NCBI RefSeq assembly: GCF_034387475.1 | Contig: NZ_JAXCIL010000001.1 | Coordinates: 3,534,001 to 3,598,000, forward strand | Length of the DNA: 64,000 nt | Direction: 5' to 3' | Source of the DNA: Pseudomonas sp. Teo4 | Lineage (GTDB): Bacteria > Pseudomonadota > Gammaproteobacteria > Pseudomonadales > Pseudomonadaceae | Part shown: in pieces, positions 9,610-18,600 of the stretch | Numbering within the stretch: the first letter of the stretch is position 1 | Layout of the letters: each line of letters begins with the position of its first letter | Made by a program: the position numbers and the translations under genes | The notes under the pieces: generated by a model | What the model saw: only the letters and a program-made list of their open reading frames with translations | Told to the model about the DNA's origin: nothing | Database searches by the model: none

Positions 9610-11118
9610 TCAGCCCTGAGGCTGCATCGCCGCGAAGTGCGCTGCCAGAATCATGGCGAACTCTTCAACGGTCATCTTCTTGCCGTTGAAGTCGACCATG
9701 CCATCGGCGTAGTGCAGGCTCGACACCACGTCGGTCCCTTGCACAGTGGCCATGCCGCTCTCCAGTGCCATCATGCCCAGCATTTCGCCGGCCTGACTGG
9801 ACTGCATGGCGATGGCCTGGGCGTCGGTCTGGCCGTCGAGCAGCGCCTGCAGGGTAGCCAGGTCACCGACCATCGGCTTGGACAGCGACAGTTTGCTCTT
9901 CACCTCGGTAATCAACTGCTTGCCCAACTGGTCGGGCGGCAGGTCGAACGAGGCCGGCTTGGCGAAATCCATCGACAGGCTGAAACGGCTCTCGCCATTG
10001 GCGGTCTTGAACGACAGGTTCTCCAGGGCCACCTGTGGCTTGGAAGCCAGCAACTGCTGCACATCGCCCTGGAACTTGGCCTTTTCCGCCTCGTCCATCT
10101 CAATCACCGGCAGCGCCTGGCCGGCAGCCGCCGCCTGCTGGAATTCAGGCATGTGCGCCTGGTACCACTTCGACAGCGCCTGCATGGCCGGGGCATTGAA
10201 CGACTTTAGGCTGACCGCCATTTGCGCGCTGCCTACCGCACGGCCATCCCAGGTGATGTCCTGCAGCTTGTAGTCGACGCGCCCACCGATGGTGTCCGGG
10301 CCATCCAGGGCCTGCACGGCTTTCTGTTCAAAGCCCTTGAGCAGCAACACTTGCTGTTTCGGCCCCAAGGTAGCCTTGGCTTCGGCCAGCAACATATCGA
10401 AATTGCCGACGTAGATCGCGTCGTGCTCAGTGGCCGCAAGGTTGCCATCGACGGTCAGGCCCTTGAGTTCGAACGTGGCGGGCGGGTGATCGTCGCCTAC
10501 CAGCTTCATCTCGAAACGCTCGGCAGTGCCGTGGAACTTCGATGCCTTGCCTTCCTGGTCACCACTGATCGCCAGGCGCATGCCGGAGAAATCCAGGGTG
10601 GAGCCGTTTTCTTCAGTCACTTTGACCGGTGCCAGGAGGATGTCGCCCTGCACACTGCCGTCAAAGCCGATGCTGGTTTGCGAGGTCAGGGGCGCTTTGT
10701 CCCCCGCCGCGGCGTACCAGGCCTCGGTAAAATCGTCTTTGTCCAGCGCACTGTTGCTGGCCGCCATGACTGGCAGCAGCTTGAACGCTTTTACCCGCGA
10801 CCATGGAAACGGGCCATGCTCGATATGGTCGGTGACGCCCAGCTCGAAATTGACGGTCTCGCCATTGGAGAGGTGAATATCCTTGGCCTTGACGCGATAG
10901 TGCGCGGTGCTGCTGAAAAAGTGCTGCTCAAGCGAGGCCACTTCGACAGTCATGCTACCACCTAGGCCAATCAGGGCTTTTTGCACCTGTACGTTGGCCC
11001 GTTCGACGGAGCGCTCCAGCTCCGCTGGCAATTGCTTGCCGGTGTACCAGGCGCCTGCGGTGGTTGCGACGGCGATGGCGATAGCCAGGCCGGAAAGAAT
11101 GCCTACTGATTTCTTCAT
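9610..11118 (-). CDS. YdgA-like DUF945 protein
   Basis: 502 aa. An N-terminal membrane anchor or signal (MKKSVGILSGLAIAIAVATT) is followed by a long periplasmic-type region matching the DUF945/YdgA family in length and beta-rich composition. The function of the family is not established. The start at 11118 was chosen because it opens directly into the hydrophobic segment; 13 further upstream codons are not family-like. It is monocistronic by layout. Confidence 0.8.
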   Translation of the reverse strand: MKKSVGILSGLAIAIAVATTAGAWYTGKQLPAELERSVERANVQVQKALIGLGGSMTVEVASLEQHFFSSTAHYRVKAKDIHLSNGETVNFELGVTDHIEHGPFPWSRVKAFKLLPVMAASNSALDKDDFTEAWYAAAGDKAPLTSQTSIGFDGSVQGDILLAPVKVTEENGSTLDFSGMRLAISGDQEGKASKFHGTAERFEMKLVGDDHPPATFELKGLTVDGNLAATEHDAIYVGNFDMLLAEAKATLGPKQQVLLLKGFEQKAVQALDGPDTIGGRVDYKLQDITWDGRAVGSAQMAVSLKSFNAPAMQALSKWYQAHMPEFQQAAAAGQALPVIEMDEAEKAKFQGDVQQLLASKPQVALENLSFKTANGESRFSLSMDFAKPASFDLPPDQLGKQLITEVKSKLSLSKPMVGDLATLQALLDGQTDAQAIAMQSSQAGEMLGMMALESGMATVQGTDVVSSLHYADGMVDFNGKKMTVEEFAMILAAHFAAMQPQG

Positions 11119-11588
11119 GAATAGAACCGATTGATGTCCATATGGGCGTGCACGCAACCAAGCGCCGCGTGGCTGCGAAAGAATATCACCGCCACCCTCC
11201 CGTGGTGATGGCCAAGCGGGAGAAATCCCGTTTTTAGGAAACGCCTGACTGCGAAAATAGCAACGTCCTATTCGTCAATTTTTTCGAACATCGCAATTGA
11301 TCAAAACCGCAAAAAAACGCGCAAAAAGCGAACAAACAGGGCTTTTGATCGATAAATATTTCAATTTCGTAACATCTTGTCATGTTTAACTTGACACCCA
11401 CCCCGCCCATCGTTTTTTATTTTTCCCACCTTGCCCAGCGCCCGATCCACCAAGAAGAAAAGTCGCGCCGTGATCATGCCTTTCCGCACCAACCCGCACG
11501 CACCACCGTCCTAGCTCCAGGACTCGCCACACCCGACACCGGCGCCCGTCCGCGCCTATTCCTGCTCCACACAATAAAGGTGAACAAC
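11119..11588. other. AT-rich divergent intergenic region
   Basis: 470 bp between the DUF945 gene (leftward) and the importer gene (rightward). The segment 11230-11390 is clearly AT-rich against the GC-rich surroundings, has several A/T runs and two TTGATC motifs (about 11298 and 11344), and probably contains promoters for both sides. No confident -35/-10 pair was picked. Confidence 0.6.
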
Positions 11589-11681
11589 ATGGAGCCCACC
11601 CGCTCGCCCTTGCCGCACGCGCAGCACGCCACGCCCGCCGTCCACGCTCAGCCGCAGGAGCCATGCCAGCATGCAGACTGA
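11589..11681 (+). CDS. Possible 30-codon leader peptide of the importer gene
   Basis: ATG at 11589 follows AAAGGTG and opens a 30-codon frame rich in His, Pro, Ala and Gln ([20 protein letters not shown] start). It ends with TGA at 11679-11681, overlapping the importer start at 11671. The overlap would couple translation of the two. This could be a real leader peptide or a chance frame; homology is unknown. Confidence 0.35.
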   Translation: MEPTRSPLPHAQHATPAVHAQPQEPCQHAD

Positions 11682-13023
11682 CCACAGCGCCTCCGGCAGC
11701 CACCAGTTCCGCAAGTCCCTGCGTCTCTGGCACGTCGTGATCATCGGCCTCGCCTACCTGACGCCGATGACCGTATTCGACACCTTCGGCATCGTCTCGG
11801 GCATTACCTCCGGGCATGTACCTAGCGCCTACCTCCTCGCCTTGTTGGGCGTGCTGTTCACCGCCGTCAGCTACGGAACCCTGGTAAAACGCTTCCCACA
11901 ATCGGGCTCGGCGTACACCTACACCCAACGCGCCATCAACCCACACGTGGGCTTCCTGGTGGGCTGGTCGTCGCTGCTGGACTACCTGCTGCTGCCCATG
12001 GTCAATGCCTTGCTGGCCAAGCTGTACCTGTCGGCGATGTTCCCCGAGGTACCGGAATGGATGTGGGTGGCGGGCTTCGTCAGCCTGATCAGCCTGATCA
12101 ACATGCGCAGCATCAACCTGGTAGCGCACTTCAACCTGCTGTTCGTGTTGGTGCAACTGGCGATCATGTCGGTGTTCGTCTACCTCTGCGTGCGCGGCTT
12201 GAATCAGGGCGAAGGCGTGGGCACCGTCTGGAGCCTGACACCGTTCACCGACCCTCAGACTCAGTTCAGCGCCCTGGCGGCCGGCGCGACCATCCTGTGC
12301 TTCTCGTTCCTGGGCTTCGACGCGGTTACTTGCCTGTCCGAAGAAACCAAAGAGCCTGGCAAGATCATCCCTCGGGCGATCTTCCTTACCGCGCTGATTG
12401 GTGGCGTGGTGTTCATCTCCGTTTCGTACTTCATGCAAGCTTATTTCCCGAGCAATGCGCGCTTCCATGACCCGGAAGCGGCCCTGCCGGAAATTGCCCT
12501 GTATGTCGGCGGCAAGCTGTTCCAGTCGATCTTCATCGCCTGCACCGTGATCAACACCATCGCCTCGGGCCTGGCCTCGCAGACCAGCGTATCGCGCCTG
12601 CTGTACGTCATGGGCCGCGACAACGTGATCCCGAGCAGCGTGTTCGCCCGCCTGCACCCACGCTACAAGACCCCGGTGGTCAACATTGCCGTGGTTGGCC
12701 TGATCTCGCTGTCGGCGATCTTCTTCGACCTGGTCACCGCGACGTCGATCATCAACTTCGGCGCCCTGGTCGCGTTCAGCTTCGTCAACCTGTCGGTGAT
12801 CAGCCACTGCTACCTGCGCGAAGGCAACCGCCAGGGGCTGGCGAACCAGATGAAGTACCTGGTCATGCCAACCATCGGCTTCTGCATCATCGCCAAGCTC
12901 TGGCTCGACCTGAACGGGCATTCGCTCCTGTTCGGCGGCATCTGGGCGTTGCTCGGCCTGCTGCACCTGGCCTGGCTGACCAAGGCCTTCCGGGTTGCGC
13001 CACCGAACTACATCGCTGAATGA
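11671..13023 (+). CDS. APC-family putrescine importer (PuuP/PlaP-like)
   Basis: 450 aa with about 12 membrane helices. The N-terminal stretch [18 protein letters not shown], the motif [20 protein letters not shown] at residues ~90-105, and [16 protein letters not shown] match E. coli PuuP closely over the whole length, so import of putrescine or a related amine by proton symport is the best prediction. AGGAG lies 10 bases before the ATG. The next gene is a polyamine-type chemoreceptor, which supports the substrate class. Confidence 0.88.
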   Translation: MQTDHSASGSHQFRKSLRLWHVVIIGLAYLTPMTVFDTFGIVSGITSGHVPSAYLLALLGVLFTAVSYGTLVKRFPQSGSAYTYTQRAINPHVGFLVGWSSLLDYLLLPMVNALLAKLYLSAMFPEVPEWMWVAGFVSLISLINMRSINLVAHFNLLFVLVQLAIMSVFVYLCVRGLNQGEGVGTVWSLTPFTDPQTQFSALAAGATILCFSFLGFDAVTCLSEETKEPGKIIPRAIFLTALIGGVVFISVSYFMQAYFPSNARFHDPEAALPEIALYVGGKLFQSIFIACTVINTIASGLASQTSVSRLLYVMGRDNVIPSSVFARLHPRYKTPVVNIAVVGLISLSAIFFDLVTATSIINFGALVAFSFVNLSVISHCYLREGNRQGLANQMKYLVMPTIGFCIIAKLWLDLNGHSLLFGGIWALLGLLHLAWLTKAFRVAPPNYIAE

Positions 13024-13036
13024 CGCTTGCCACCGA

Positions 13037-13064
13037 CAACGCCCGCGCCTGACCGCGGGCGTTG
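13037..13064 (+). terminator. Hairpin between importer and chemoreceptor genes
   Basis: A perfect 11-bp GC-rich stem (13037-13047 with 13054-13064) and 6-base loop lie in the 66-bp gap. There is no T run after it, so it may only attenuate or protect the upstream mRNA and allow partial readthrough into the chemoreceptor gene. Confidence 0.55.
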
Positions 13065-13089
13065 CCATTGAACGAAAAGGAAAGCACCC

Positions 13090-15156
13090 ATGCCGCTGCG
13101 CCGCCTCTCCATCCAGTGGAAGATCACCCTGCTCGCCGGCCTGTGTTTGCTGGCAGTCGTCGCCCTGCTGGTCTCGACCTCGCTGACCCAAGCCCGACGC
13201 AGCGCGGCGCTGGTCAACCAGGCCAATACCGAGCTGCTGGACCACAGTGCGCGCCTGCGCCTGCAGGCCCACGCCGAGACCCAGGCCTTGCGCATCCAGC
13301 GCTACTTCATGGACGCCTACCAGTACGGCAATGGCTTCGCCCGCCTGGTGCAGGCGCTCAAGGCACGAGGGGACGCCGACCTGCGCGCCAGCCTCACCCA
13401 GCATGCCAAAACCGCACTGGCGGCAAACCCCGATCTGTTCGGCCTGTACCTGGTGTTCCTGCCCAATGCCTTGGATAACCAGGACGGCCAGCACATCGCG
13501 CGCAGCAGCGAAGGCAGCAACGAATCCGGTCGATTCTCGCTGTACTGGTCGCAGCCACGCCCAGGCGCCCTGGAACTGGAGGCCATGCCGGAGTCGATGC
13601 TGGCAGACACCACGCTGGGCGTCGCCGGCTTCCCCAGCAACCGCTGGCTGACCTGCCCCCTGGAAACAGCCAAGCCCTGCGTGCTCGACCCCTACTTCGA
13701 CGAGGTCAACGGCCGCCAGGTGCTGATGACCAGTATCGCCCTGCCGCTACTGGAAAACGGCAAGGTGGTCGGCGTGGTCGGCGTGGACATCGGTCTGGAC
13801 AACCTTCAGCAACTGGCCCTCGATGGCCGCAAGGAGCTGTTTGACGGCCAAGGCCAGGTCAGCATCGTCAGCCCGGCCGGCCTGCAAGCTGGTAACAGCC
13901 GCGACAGCAGCCAGCTTTCCAAACCCTTGAGCCAGACGCCTGCCGACGGCCTGCTGCGGATTGCCCGAAGCTTTGCCCCCATCCCCAACGCGGCGCCTTG
14001 GCAGGTCATGCTGGAGCTGCCCGAGGCGGTACTGCAAGCACCGGCAGTGGACCTGAATCAGCGCCTGGACGGGCACAACCAAAGCGCCAACCTCACCAGC
14101 CTGCTGATCGGCCTGGGCGCTGCTGTGGTCGGCCTGCTGTTGGTGTGGCTGACCGCCCGCGGCGTTACCCGGCCGATTCTGGCCGTGGCGGCGCGCCTTG
14201 AGGACATCGCCAGCGGCGAAGGCGACCTGACCCGTCGCCTGGACTATGCCCGTCAGGACGAACTGGGCCAGCTTACCGGCTGGTTCAACCGCTTCCTCGA
14301 CAAGCTTCAACCGGTGATCGCTCAGGTCAAGGGCTCGCTGCAAGAGGCTCGCGGCACTGCCGACCAGTCTGCCGCCATTGCCAGCCAGACCAGTGACGGC
14401 ATGCAACAGCAACAGCGGGAAATCGAGCAGGTAGCCACCGCCGCCAACGAGATGAGCGCCACCGCGCAGGACGTTGCCCATAACGCCGCCCAGGCGGCGC
14501 AAGCGGCACGGGGCGCCGACCAGGCCAGCCGTGAAGGCCTGCAACTGATTGCCAGCACGCGTCAGACCATCGACCAGCTGGCCGCCGACATGGACGCGGC
14601 GATGCACGAAGCGCGCACCCTGGAGAGCCGTAGCGAGCAGATCGGGTCGGTGCTGGAGGTGATCCGCGCCATTGCCGAGCAGACCAACCTGCTGGCACTC
14701 AACGCAGCCATCGAAGCAGCCCGCGCGGGTGAAGCCGGCCGCGGCTTTGCGGTGGTGGCTGACGAAGTGCGCAGCCTGGCGCAACGCACCCAGGTGTCGG
14801 TGGAAGAGATCCGCCAGGTGATCGAAGGCCTGCAGCAAGGCACCCAGGATGTGGTGGGTGCCATGCACGAAGGCCAGCGCCAGGCCAAGGACAGCGCCAC
14901 GCGCATGGAGCAGGCGCTACCGGCGCTGCAGCGCATTGGTGAAGCGGTGGCCGTGATCAGCGACATGAACCTGCAGATCGCTTCGGCCGCCGAGGAGCAA
15001 AGCGCGGTGGCTGAAGAGGTGAACCGTAACGTTGCGGGTATTCGCGACGTTACCGAGTCGTTGTCGGGTCAGGCCGACGAGTCGGCACGGATCAGCCAGG
15101 CGCTGAACCGGCTGGCCAACCAGCAGCAGGCGCTGATGGAACAATTTCGCGTTTGA
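13090..15156 (+). CDS. mcpU: Methyl-accepting chemotaxis protein, McpU-like polyamine chemoreceptor
   Basis: 688 aa. Order: TM1 (about 12-33), a ~300-residue periplasmic double-Cache domain, TM2 (about 337-357), HAMP, then the cytoplasmic signalling domain with the conserved hairpin tip [19 protein letters not shown]. The Cache domain contains [12 protein letters not shown], the distal region where the acidic ligand residues of amine sensors lie. P. putida McpU senses putrescine, cadaverine and spermidine; the assignment rests on family resemblance and the adjacent putrescine-type importer. AAAGGAAAG precedes the ATG. Confidence 0.85.
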   Translation: MPLRRLSIQWKITLLAGLCLLAVVALLVSTSLTQARRSAALVNQANTELLDHSARLRLQAHAETQALRIQRYFMDAYQYGNGFARLVQALKARGDADLRASLTQHAKTALAANPDLFGLYLVFLPNALDNQDGQHIARSSEGSNESGRFSLYWSQPRPGALELEAMPESMLADTTLGVAGFPSNRWLTCPLETAKPCVLDPYFDEVNGRQVLMTSIALPLLENGKVVGVVGVDIGLDNLQQLALDGRKELFDGQGQVSIVSPAGLQAGNSRDSSQLSKPLSQTPADGLLRIARSFAPIPNAAPWQVMLELPEAVLQAPAVDLNQRLDGHNQSANLTSLLIGLGAAVVGLLLVWLTARGVTRPILAVAARLEDIASGEGDLTRRLDYARQDELGQLTGWFNRFLDKLQPVIAQVKGSLQEARGTADQSAAIASQTSDGMQQQQREIEQVATAANEMSATAQDVAHNAAQAAQAARGADQASREGLQLIASTRQTIDQLAADMDAAMHEARTLESRSEQIGSVLEVIRAIAEQTNLLALNAAIEAARAGEAGRGFAVVADEVRSLAQRTQVSVEEIRQVIEGLQQGTQDVVGAMHEGQRQAKDSATRMEQALPALQRIGEAVAVISDMNLQIASAAEEQSAVAEEVNRNVAGIRDVTESLSGQADESARISQALNRLANQQQALMEQFRV

Positions 15157-15163
15157 TCAATAC

Positions 15164-15241
15164 TGGCCCTATCGCCGGCAAGCCGGCTCCCACAGGTGCA
15201 GCGCTGTACCTGTGGGAGCCGGCTTGCCGGCGATAGGGCCA
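15164..15241. repeat. Perfect REP palindrome
   Basis: Two 34-base arms (15164-15197 and 15208-15241) are exact reverse complements around a 10-base spacer. They contain CTATCGCCGGCAAGCCGG. It separates the chemoreceptor from the cation-efflux-like gene. Confidence 0.9.
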
Positions 15242-15260
15242 TCACAGTCGAGCTCAACTC

Positions 15261-16220
15261 ATGGAAACACCCAACAAAACCCCATTCTTCGACCTGGCCA
15301 GTGAACAGGGCCTGCTGCGCGCCTCGATCGCCGTCACCCTGTTCATCGCCACCATCGGCATCGCTTTCGGTGTGGCCTCAGGCTCGTTCTCGATCGTCTT
15401 CGACGGTGTCTATTCGCTGGTCGACGCCAGCATGAGCGGACTGTCACTGGTGGTGGTCAAGTTGATCACCTCGCACACCACCTCACTGAACATGTCGCGC
15501 AAGCTGCGCGAGCGCTTCACCATGGGCTTCTGGCACCTGGAGCCCATGGTGCTGGCGCTCAATGGCATTCTGCTGTGCAGCGTGGCGATCTATGCGTTGA
15601 TCAACGCCGTGCTCAGCCTGCTCGAGGGCGGGCGCCACCTGGAGTTCGGCATCGCGATCGTCTACGCGCTGGTCACCGTGGCTGCCTGCGTGGCCATCGC
15701 CGTGATCGAGTCCCGCGCCAACCGCAAGCTGGGTTCGGACTTCGTGCGCATGGATGTCAAAGGCTGGATCATGTCAGCCAGCATCACTGCGGCGCTGCTG
15801 ATCGCCTTCTGCTTCGGTTACGCCGTGCAGGGCACGGCCTGGGAGTGGATGTCGCCCTACATCGACCCGGCAGTGCTGGGCCTGGTCTGCCTGGTGATCA
15901 TTCCGCTGCCTGTGTCGGTGATACGCCAGGCCTTCGCCGAAATTTTCCTGGTTACGCCAAGCGACCTGAAGCTGCATGTCGATGAGGTGGCCAAGAACTT
16001 CGTTGCCCTTCATGGGCTGCAGTCCTACCGCGCCTACGTCGCCAAGGTCGGCCGCTCACGCGAAATCGAACTGTTCTTCATCGTGCCGCCGGGCATGGCT
16101 GCGAAAACCATTGCCGAGTGGGATGCGTGGCGCGACGAGGTGGGCAATGCCATAGGCGGCGAAGGGCCGGATCGCTGGCTGACGGTAGTGTTTACCGGGG
16201 ACAAGGAGTGGGCGGAATAA
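15261..16220 (+). CDS. Cation diffusion facilitator-like transporter
   Basis: 319 aa. There are five or six hydrophobic segments followed by a C-terminal cytoplasmic domain (about 215-319). The segment IVFDGVYSLVDASMSG in TM2 resembles the metal-site helix of CDF proteins (DxxxD), and MDVKGWIMS resembles the TM5 site, although the usual His/Asp pattern there is altered. Divalent metal efflux is therefore likely but the ion is open. No same-direction partner gene. Confidence 0.75.
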   Translation: METPNKTPFFDLASEQGLLRASIAVTLFIATIGIAFGVASGSFSIVFDGVYSLVDASMSGLSLVVVKLITSHTTSLNMSRKLRERFTMGFWHLEPMVLALNGILLCSVAIYALINAVLSLLEGGRHLEFGIAIVYALVTVAACVAIAVIESRANRKLGSDFVRMDVKGWIMSASITAALLIAFCFGYAVQGTAWEWMSPYIDPAVLGLVCLVIIPLPVSVIRQAFAEIFLVTPSDLKLHVDEVAKNFVALHGLQSYRAYVAKVGRSREIELFFIVPPGMAAKTIAEWDAWRDEVGNAIGGEGPDRWLTVVFTGDKEWAE

Positions 16221-16290
16221 CGGGCCGCCTTGCACCCAATCGTCGGCATGCTGCTGGCGATTTGGCCGGAAAATTCAACGGTAAAACGAC

Positions 16291-16322
16291 AAAGCCCGCG
16301 ACCATTTCTGATCGCGGGCTTT
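16291..16322 (-). terminator. Terminator downstream of tRNA-Lys
   Basis: Stem 16291-16301 with 16312-16322 (AAAGCCCGCGA and its complement), 10-base loop. It lies between the convergent efflux gene and tRNA-Lys and can serve both. Confidence 0.8.
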
Positions 16323-16335
16323 GACTTACTGCATA

Positions 16336-16411
16336 TGGTGGGTCGTGTAGGATTCGAACCTACGACCAATTGGTTAAAAGCCAACTGCTCTACCAACTGA
16401 GCTAACGACCC
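16336..16411 (-). tRNA. tRNA-Lys (anticodon TTT)
   Basis: The reverse complement gives a 76-nt tRNA with acceptor GGGTCGT/ACGACCC, anticodon loop CTTTTAA reading AAA/AAG, T-arm GGTTCGAATCC and encoded CCA. It lies downstream of queC with its own promoter. Confidence 0.97.
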
Positions 16412-16425
16412 GTTGGATGGCGCGT

Positions 16426-16453
16426 ATAATACTGATTTCTAACGAGAAATCAA
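16426..16453 (-). promoter_or_regulatory. Promoter of tRNA-Lys
   Basis: On the minus strand, -35 TTGATT (16448-16453) and -10 TATTAT (16426-16431) are spaced 16 bp. The spacer holds a short palindrome (GATTTCT/AGAAATC). Confidence 0.55.
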
Positions 16454-16472
16454 CACCCCATCGCAAAAAACT

Positions 16473-17147
16473 TTAAAAATATCGAGTCGGATCCTGTACA
16501 CCGGCCGACTTGAAGCCTTCGGCACGCAGACGGCAGCTATCACACTTGCCACAGGCACGGCCCTCATCGTCAGCCTGATAGCAGGAAACGGTCAGGCTGT
16601 AATCCACGCCACGGGCGATACCCGCCTGGACGATCTGCGCCTTGCTCATGTTCTGCAGCGGCGCCTGGATGCGGAAGCCCTGCCCCTCTACGCCCGCCTT
16701 GGTGGCGAGGTTGGCCATGCGCTCGAACGCCTCGACGAACTCGGGACGGCAATCGGGATAGCCGGAATAGTCCACGGCGTTCACACCGATAAAGATATCG
16801 CGGGCTTCCAGCACTTCGGCCCAACCCAGCGCCAAGGACAGGAACACCGTGTTGCGTGCCGGTACATAAGTCACCGGAATGCCCTCACCTGGCGTTTCCG
16901 GCACATCGATGCTGCTGTCGGTCAGGGCCGAACCACCGATACCGTCAAGGTTGAGGCCGATCACCTTGTGCTCGACCACACCCAGGTCACGCGCCACTCG
17001 CGCAGCGGCATTCAGCTCGGCACGATGGCGCTGACCGTAGTCGAAGCTCATGGTATAGCAGCTGTAGCCTTGGGCCTTGGCCATGGCGACCACCGTGGCC
17101 GAATCCAGGCCACCGGACAGCAGAATTACCGCGCGTTTCTCAGTCAT
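16473..17147 (-). CDS. queC: 7-cyano-7-deazaguanine synthase
   Basis: 224 aa. It converts 7-carboxy-7-deazaguanine to preQ0 with ATP and ammonia in queuosine synthesis. The PP-loop SGGLDSAT is at residues 11-18, and the C-terminal zinc site has [17 protein letters not shown]. It follows queE by 18 bp, so QueE product passes to QueC within one operon. Confidence 0.97.
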   Translation of the reverse strand: MTEKRAVILLSGGLDSATVVAMAKAQGYSCYTMSFDYGQRHRAELNAAARVARDLGVVEHKVIGLNLDGIGGSALTDSSIDVPETPGEGIPVTYVPARNTVFLSLALGWAEVLEARDIFIGVNAVDYSGYPDCRPEFVEAFERMANLATKAGVEGQGFRIQAPLQNMSKAQIVQAGIARGVDYSLTVSCYQADDEGRACGKCDSCRLRAEGFKSAGVQDPTRYF

Positions 17148-17165
17148 GTACTGCTACTCCTTCAA

Positions 17166-17813
17166 TCAACGTCCGGGTTCGTCGTTCCACAGCAGCTTGT
17201 GTAGCTGCATCTGGAAACGCACGGGCAGGTTGTCGGCGACGATCCAATCCGCCAGGTCGGTGGCGCTCACCTGATGATGGCTTGGCGAGAACAGCACTTC
17301 ACCCGCACGCTCGGCAAGGTTGTACTGGATCAGCTTCGACACTGCCCAGTCGTAGTCCTCGCGGGAACAGATGACGAACTTGACCTGGTCGTTGCGGGTC
17401 AGTTGCTCGATGTTCTCGTAGCGGTTGCGGTGAGACTCCTCGGAGCCTGGGGTCTTGAGGTCGACAACCCGGCTGACGCGGGTATCGGTGCCAGCGATGT
17501 CCAGGGCACCACTGGTCTCCAAGGAGACCTCATAGCCGGCATCGCACAGGCGCTGCAGCAGCGGCAAGGCGTTTGGCTGGGCCAATGGCTCGCCACCGGT
17601 TACACATACGTAACGCGGCTTGAAACCGGCCACCTGCTCAAGAATGTCGTCAAGGGTGCGGACAGTGCCACCACTGAAAGCATAGGCACTGTCGCAGTAC
17701 TGACAGCGCAGGGGGCAACCGGTGAGGCGCACGAATACCGTGGGCAGCCCAGCCGTTCGCGTTTCACCCTGCAACGAGTAAAAGACTTCGGTGATGCGTA
17801 ATGTGTCTTGCAT
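17166..17813 (-). CDS. queE: 7-carboxy-7-deazaguanine synthase (radical SAM)
   Basis: 215 aa. It contracts 6-carboxytetrahydropterin to 7-carboxy-7-deazaguanine. The radical-SAM cluster CPLRCQYC (CX3CX2C) follows the family start RITEVFYSLQGET. ATG at 17813 is used; an in-frame GTG three codons upstream is possible but gives no family match. The promoter region upstream (17814-17923) is the native sequence that ends where the inserted element begins. Confidence 0.95.
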   Translation of the reverse strand: MQDTLRITEVFYSLQGETRTAGLPTVFVRLTGCPLRCQYCDSAYAFSGGTVRTLDDILEQVAGFKPRYVCVTGGEPLAQPNALPLLQRLCDAGYEVSLETSGALDIAGTDTRVSRVVDLKTPGSEESHRNRYENIEQLTRNDQVKFVICSREDYDWAVSKLIQYNLAERAGEVLFSPSHHQVSATDLADWIVADNLPVRFQMQLHKLLWNDEPGR

Positions 17814-17923
17814 GATCGCCACGGGCGTGACAGCTAAACAGGCTGTCCGCCTCCGTCAGGCACTGACGCGGACTCGACATGGCGTTATCCGCAGCAGCGT
17901 GTTTACGAAAAAAGGGCAGTGAT

Positions 17924-17932
17924 TCTAACGAA
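17924..17932. other. Putative left attachment repeat
   Basis: TCTAACGAA followed by GAACC; the right copy is followed by AAAAACC. The shared 9 bases are the longest direct repeat I see at the two junctions. The native queE upstream region ends here. Confidence 0.6.
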
Positions 17933-18088
17933 GAACCGGGCAATTAGTCCAGAAGCCTTGATTTTATTGGGCTTGAGCCGTTTGTCAGTTCGTCGCGGCA
18001 CGTCCGGTGCACAGGGCTTGTGCCCCTTGATAGCAGATAGCCGCTATGGTTTGATCAGGCCCCGACCTTACAACGCATGGGACGCACA

Positions 18089-18574
18089 ATGAGCAAGGCA
18101 GAAGAACTGGCGAAAGCAATGCAGGCGAAGCAGACGCAAGCAGTCGATCAAGAGCAACAGGTAAAGACCTCCATCGCACGCTGGATCACCGATGTGCAGG
18201 AACTGCTCCTTGATATCGAGCGCTGGATTGATCCGCTGGCAAAGGCCGGTCTTAAGGTAACACGGCAGATGACGCATAAAAGTGAGTCACCACTTGATAA
18301 GCCGGTTAGTTACAACATTGAACGAATTCAACTGCAGTTCAACGGTAAGACAATCACCTTTGATCCCATGGCCAGATTCATCTTCGGCGGCAAGGGTCGA
18401 ATCGACATTAGGGCCGACAAACAAGAGCTTATCCTGATCCGCTCCGCATCTGATGACACGGAAGACCAATGGGGCATCTGGTCAAAACCGGTACGCGGCG
18501 CAGTACGTCCCGATGTGATTCCTTTTGATGAGGACTACGTGCTCGACCTGATCCAAAAGACATTCAATCTATGA
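18089..18574 (+). CDS. Unknown protein, possible cargo of the element
   Basis: 161 aa, unrecognised. The N-terminus is helical and polar (MSKAEELAKAMQAKQ, with a likely amphipathic helix ARWITDVQELLLDIERWIDP), and the C-terminal half looks beta-rich (GRIDIRADKQELILIRSA). No signal peptide or membrane segment. It is the only plus-strand gene in the element, sits next to the left end, and is visibly more AT-rich than its neighbours, as cargo genes often are. An ATG four codons earlier (18077) is also possible; neither has a strong ribosome site. Confidence 0.65.
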   Translation: MSKAEELAKAMQAKQTQAVDQEQQVKTSIARWITDVQELLLDIERWIDPLAKAGLKVTRQMTHKSESPLDKPVSYNIERIQLQFNGKTITFDPMARFIFGGKGRIDIRADKQELILIRSASDDTEDQWGIWSKPVRGAVRPDVIPFDEDYVLDLIQKTFNL

Positions 18575-18576
18575 TC

Positions 18577-18597
18577 AAGGGCGCCGATGGCGCCCAT
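18577..18597. terminator. Hairpin between convergent element genes
   Basis: A perfect GGGCGCC/GGCGCCC stem (18579-18585, 18589-18595) with a 3-base loop lies in the 26-bp gap between the unknown plus-strand gene and the 332-aa gene. It lacks a T run. Confidence 0.55.
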
Positions 18598-18600
18598 TCA

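Noticed and set aside
11386..13494. Large open frame (702 aa) opposite the importer gene
   Set aside because: It is the antisense of a well supported APC transporter. High GC leaves the opposite strand free of stops. Its composition (Gln, Arg, Ala, Gly runs) is not protein-like.
16336..16411. tRNA-Lys as the integration site of the element
   Set aside because: The element begins at ~17924, 1.5 kb away, with intact queC-queE between, and no tRNA 3' end copy is seen at its right end.
16438..16448. Third TCTAACGA near tRNA-Lys, possible extra att site
   Set aside because: It forms the loop and arm of the small palindrome in the tRNA-Lys promoter spacer (GATTTCTAACGAGAAATC), and no element boundary lies there.
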